Assembly (NCBI GenBank): GCA_034670405.1
Contig: JAXDDX010000070.1
Location: 1,622,001-1,686,000 of the forward strand
Reading direction: 5' to 3'
Length of the DNA: 64,000 nt
DNA from: Hoplostethus atlanticus
Taxonomy: Eukaryota > Chordata > Actinopteri > Trachichthyiformes > Trachichthyidae
In this document: one piece after another, positions 60,834 through 64,000 of the stretch
Layout of the letters: the number at the start of each line of letters is the position of its first letter
Position numbering within the stretch: position 1 is the first letter of the stretch
Translations under genes and position numbers: made by a program
Notes under the pieces: model-generated
Databases searched by the model: none
What the model was told of the DNA's origin: nothing
The model's input: the letters and a program-made list of their open reading frames with translations, nothing else

Positions 60834-63401
60834 CTGCAGGGACACAAGCACTGTATGAAAACATGATGTAGTCTGGCTCTAGCAGCTGCCTGTATAGCAT
60901 GAGTTTGTCAGCAGCAGAAAAAAACAGCCTGTGCTCAGCTCAGAGGCTTTTCCACCCTGACAAGAATACAATTCTGTGTGAAATCGTAAACACTTGTAAT
61001 CTCTGGTGTGAAAACTGTTGAATTTAAAGGATATTTTCAAATTTAAAGGCTATCGACTGCCTCAATGCAAAATCAGCAACCACATCAGCCTTCAGGAACC
61101 CATATCAGCCAAACCTCTTTCTACAATAAGTCATACGAGTTCAATCTGTGCTCTTGCAACTCTTTGTGTACCTGCAATGGAGGAAGATGGAGAGAAAAGC
61201 TGTGGCTGCTTCCATCATGTCGTCGTCCTGCTCTCCGAACAGCAGGCTGAACCAGCGGCAGCGGTGGGAGGCCTCCTTCAACGGGACGCCTCGCTGCCTC
61301 AGGAAGCCTGCCAGGGCCTGCAGGTACCCATGCACTTTTTTGGCACAGTCCACACCTACTGGAAGGAGACAAAGAGTGGATAGCATTTGGGATTGTATGT
61401 AAGGAAAGACTACCCCCTGCTGTGGAAACTATGTAATACAGGGTGTCCGAAAAGTCCAGAATCCACGGAAAATAATTTCCTCACATGTACTCAGCATGAC
61501 CACCGCCAACTTCCAGACGTGTGTGCAAACCAAGAACCGTGTTTTTTTTGTATTTGCCAAACATATACTACAGTACTGCTACACCACTACTACTACTAAT
61601 ACTACAGTACAAAGGGAATACCATGTTTCTTTGTATCCAACAAAGTCAGATCCACAGCTGCTACCACTCCTACAGTACAGTACAACAATAGTACAAGCCG
61701 CATACCCTGTGTCTTTGTATGGCATGGATATCTGCTGTACTACTAAACTACTACTATGGTACTACTACAGTACTAGACGGAATACCAGGTTTCTTTGTGT
61801 CCAATTGCTGTGTAGGTTTCAGTAATTCATAGAAACGACAAAATGCCATCACTAGAAGGCTAAAGTAATGTTCAATGTTAGTGACATGGTTCAATCTTCA
61901 CTCCTTATATTCGCTGTGATATTTATTATACGCACCAATATTTGTGTAATACATATATAATACATGTCAAATATATAAGGAGTGTGTCCCTAGTTTTTTT
62001 TCAATAGTTCATCAGTGCCAATAGCCTAAACCTTTCCGAGTGTGTGTGCTACTGTGTTTTGATGATCAATCTCAACCACCAAGCTGATGGTGTTGCTTAT
62101 CACTACGATTCCAGACCTTTAGTTCCCCCTGTTGAAGCAACAGTGATAAATTCCAGCACAAAGTTTTGGCCACAGTTATCAGGAGAAGTGCCAGTCGCCT
62201 TAGTCGCCATTTTTAGTGTGACAACAGGGAACTTGAAAGGGATTTAGACATGCAGTTATAGAGGTGGGTCTGATGCTGCATTCAAGTCACACGGGAAAAT
62301 GGTAGAGACGAGCTTCCTACTGCAAATGCAGCTTTCAGCTGGTAAATACTACTTGGGAAATCAAGGTTTGAAGATGGACTGGATTTCTTTGATTTTCCTG
62401 AACTGTAGTCAAGTGTAGGGAATGATAGTCATTTCAAATAAACCAAACAAAACAAACAATTTTCATCACAAAGATCGTTTTGTGATCATAACTCTTAAAA
62501 TGCCATGGCGGGACACAACTACTGGCTCACGTTTTGGCTTGTGATTGACAGTGTAATGTTTGGTTTGCTGTAAAACATGAACTCAAATGCATCACTCACA
62601 AAATGCATGTGTGTTAATTGTAAAAAAAGGCTTAGAATAATTCAAATGCATGAACACTTCCAAGTTGATGTTTTTAACAATCATCGTTCTGACAGTTATT
62701 CTGATAGGACGTGAATGCAGCATTATCCATTACAGCATCTCTGAGTTTAATGGCATTATGGGTTTTTTTACCCCACACAATCAGTCATTGAATATCACCT
62801 GTTCCACCAGCAGACTTGATGTTCAGCTCCAGTGACTTGAGAACAACCAGACCGACAGCTCTTAGCATCACATAGTCTGGTTTCTGACCCCCATCGCCTC
62901 GTACTTGGCTGATTCCCCCGAAGAAAGAAGCCGTCGCCTCCACTTGAACACACCGTAACCAATCAGCGCTCACTGCTTGTAAAACGCTATCAGCCAACGC
63001 GGTCATATCAGCGCTGAAGTGCTCATCTCTCAGCCCACCGGCGGCCACCTCTCCTAAAGCCATGTCCTCTCCGGCCTTCTGAAGCTGGGTTTTCTTTAGA
63101 AGCAGCAGCACGCGCTTTTTCACAAAATACTCGGCGGAAGAGTCAACTATTCTCAGAAGTGCTGAGGCGTAAGTGTGGGTTAGTCTCTGGCTTTGTAGAC
63201 AGACACCGGTGCGACAAATCAGCCTGGATGCAGTCAGCACCTCCAGTAAGTTCAGGAGGCTGCAGAAAGACGTAGGCCAGTGTCCAATGTTGGTGAAGTC
63301 CACCGCAGACTGCCTCGCTTCCTTGCTCTCTTCGGGGAGAAACCTTGAGCATAAAGCACATAGGTCCAGGTCGAAAGCTGCAAGAAGCCTCCCTAGTATC
63401 T
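59969..63401 (-). CDS. lins1: LINS1 (Lines homolog 1), C-terminal part (last 3 coding exons)
   Basis: Vertebrate homologue of Drosophila lines; human LINS1 variants cause intellectual disability, and its molecular role is poorly known. Exons: 62799-63401, 61172-61358, 59969-60833, giving about 551 codons of a protein that is 757 aa in human, so roughly the first 200 residues lie off the right edge. Matches seen: FVKKRVLLLLKKTQLQKAGE, FGEQDDDMMEAA, FDHSILLDFLISAETCFLEY followed by FVRYLK, the acidic VDYGSSEESETED block, and the C-terminal LQMKNLFPYNPSCLLKLL. All splice phases agree. It is the next gene after cers3 on the same strand, as in human 15q26.3. Confidence 0.95.
60834..61171. other. 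lins1 last intron
   Basis: 338-base intron; more than half of it is a MITE-family fragment. Confidence 0.8.
60930..61120 (+). mobile_element. Family A MITE fragment
   Basis: Right half only, CAGAGGCTTTTCCACCCTGA to CCCATATCAGCCAAACC, within the last lins1 intron. Confidence 0.65.
61172..61358 (-). CDS. lins1: lins1 penultimate coding exon
   Basis: 187 bases: VGVDCAKKVHGYLQALAGFL, then RCRWFSLLFGEQDDDMMEAA and FLSIFLHC. Human: CKWLSRVFIEQDDDMLEAAK. Acceptor CTTCCAG, donor GTACAC, ends in phase 2 (arginine split with the last exon). Confidence 0.94.
61359..62798. other. lins1 intron
   Basis: Contains a loose run of (ACT)-rich units and three imperfect roughly 90-base repeats at 61560-61810; otherwise nothing recognised. 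Confidence 0.65.
62799..63401 (-). CDS. lins1: lins1 internal coding exon
   Basis: 603 bases starting after CTTCACCAG with two bases of a split codon, then ILGRLLAAFDLDLCALCSRF onward to KSLELNIKSAGGT. Contains LLNLLEVLTASR and the FVKKRV block seen in human LINS1. Donor GTGATA, ends in phase 1. The previous exon is not in the window. Confidence 0.92.
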
Positions 63402-64000
63402 CTGGTGAAGGAAATTAACAACAGTTTGAATGACTGAAACAACATGCATTCAAAAAAGTGGATTAGAAACATACGGAAAGCATCAAAGGATCTAAATGTG
63501 TTTACACACTGCGAGCAACTCGGTTGATGGGTCGCTCTATTCCGACCAGGCACTTCATGTATGCTGCTTTGGTATTGCCTTTCATAACATTACATTGTTT
63601 TGATGAGCTAACATAGCTAGCAAGGCAGCGCTAAGTAGGTAACATTAATCCAAAATAAACAGAAAGAAAATGAGTACAATTATTTCAGAGCTTGCGATGG
63701 ATGAAACTGTTCCTGAAGGATCCTTTTTGAGACATTGACTCCTGTAGTCTTTCAAATAAAAGTTGTAGAGAACTGGGAAGTTTTGAATGGCTGTGATCAA
63801 CTTCTCATCCATTTAGCAGGAAACGCAGAAATCTGATTGGCCGATTTTTCTCAGCTGGCAAGCTTGTTGACCGTCTACTCAATGTTTCCCTGGTCGCTCA
63901 GCTCTAAAGGCCATGAAAGGACTTCTGGTGACTTGTGGTCGTGTTGCTCGCAGTGTGAACAGGCGGACAGAGTTTACACCAACAGGTTTTACCTTCATGA
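63402..64000. other. lins1 upstream intron (part)
   Basis: Mostly one copy of a MITE that also occurs in adamts17 intron 3. No upstream lins1 exon seen before the window ends. Confidence 0.65.
63499..63960. mobile_element. MITE family C, copy 2
   Basis: Ends TTTACACACTGCGAGCAACT and the complement of GTTGCTCGCAGTGTGAAC. Same body as 24324-24790. Target duplication not clear. Confidence 0.65.

Noticed and set aside
61438-61480. Possible mariner-type end (CAGGGTGTCCGAAAAGTCC)
   Set aside because: No opposite end or TA duplication could be found nearby.
1-64000. CRISPR-like array
   Set aside because: All regular repeats are contiguous tandem arrays without unique spacers, in a vertebrate genome.

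Overview
This window is vertebrate nuclear DNA, almost certainly from a teleost fish. Genes are split into many short exons with GT..AG introns. (CA)n microsatellites are very dense, several tandem arrays are large, and there are many small DNA transposons (hAT-like and piggyBac-like), tRNA-derived SINEs and LINE 3' ends of the kind common in fish. The species cannot be named from the sequence alone.

Three protein-coding genes lie head to tail, all on the minus strand. (1) adamts17, a secreted metalloprotease, has its first seven coding exons at 37631 down to 9787 (signal peptide, prodomain, furin-type site, first part of the catalytic domain) and runs off the left edge. (2) cers3-like ceramide synthase is complete: ten coding exons from 53027 down to 41719, with an intact 398-codon reading frame in which every splice phase agrees. 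(3) lins1 is represented by its last three coding exons, 63401 down to 59969, with the 5' part off the right edge. The order ADAMTS17-CERS3-LINS1 on one strand is the same as on human 15q26.3, which supports the orthology calls. Most of the exons are too short to stand out as open frames; they were located by protein similarity plus splice-site phase, and the 51-base cers3 exon was found only that way.

The rest is intron and intergenic DNA rich in mobile elements. 1-9786: adamts17 intron 7, with a complete 302-bp hAT-type MITE. 9831-19328: intron 6, with a decayed hAT-like transposase split by a SINE, other SINEs, and a 1.2-kb array of 34-bp units. 19487-31691: introns 5 to 3, with a TTAA-flanked foldback element, several MITEs and a 280-bp purine tract. 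31874-36864: intron 2, with a 240-bp direct duplication, a 15-bp array and a 22-bp array. 37221-37960: CpG-rich start of adamts17. 41719-53027: cers3, whose introns hold a foldback/minisatellite element containing a hAT MITE, and a nest in which an old MITE was hit by a 1.74-kb hAT element that was itself hit by another small element. 53028-59968: intergenic, with a dead LINE 3' end whose coding sequence has grown into a 0.9-kb array of 29-bp units with a 406-bp higher-order period.

No CRISPR arrays, operons or prokaryotic features are expected or seen, and the three genes are not obviously a functional unit: extracellular matrix protease, sphingolipid synthesis enzyme and the LINS1 protein. 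The most notable gene-level oddity is that adamts17 exon 3 reads into a stop unless one base is removed, which may be a sequencing or assembly indel. No clearly new biological system was recognised; the unusual content is repeat and transposon structure.
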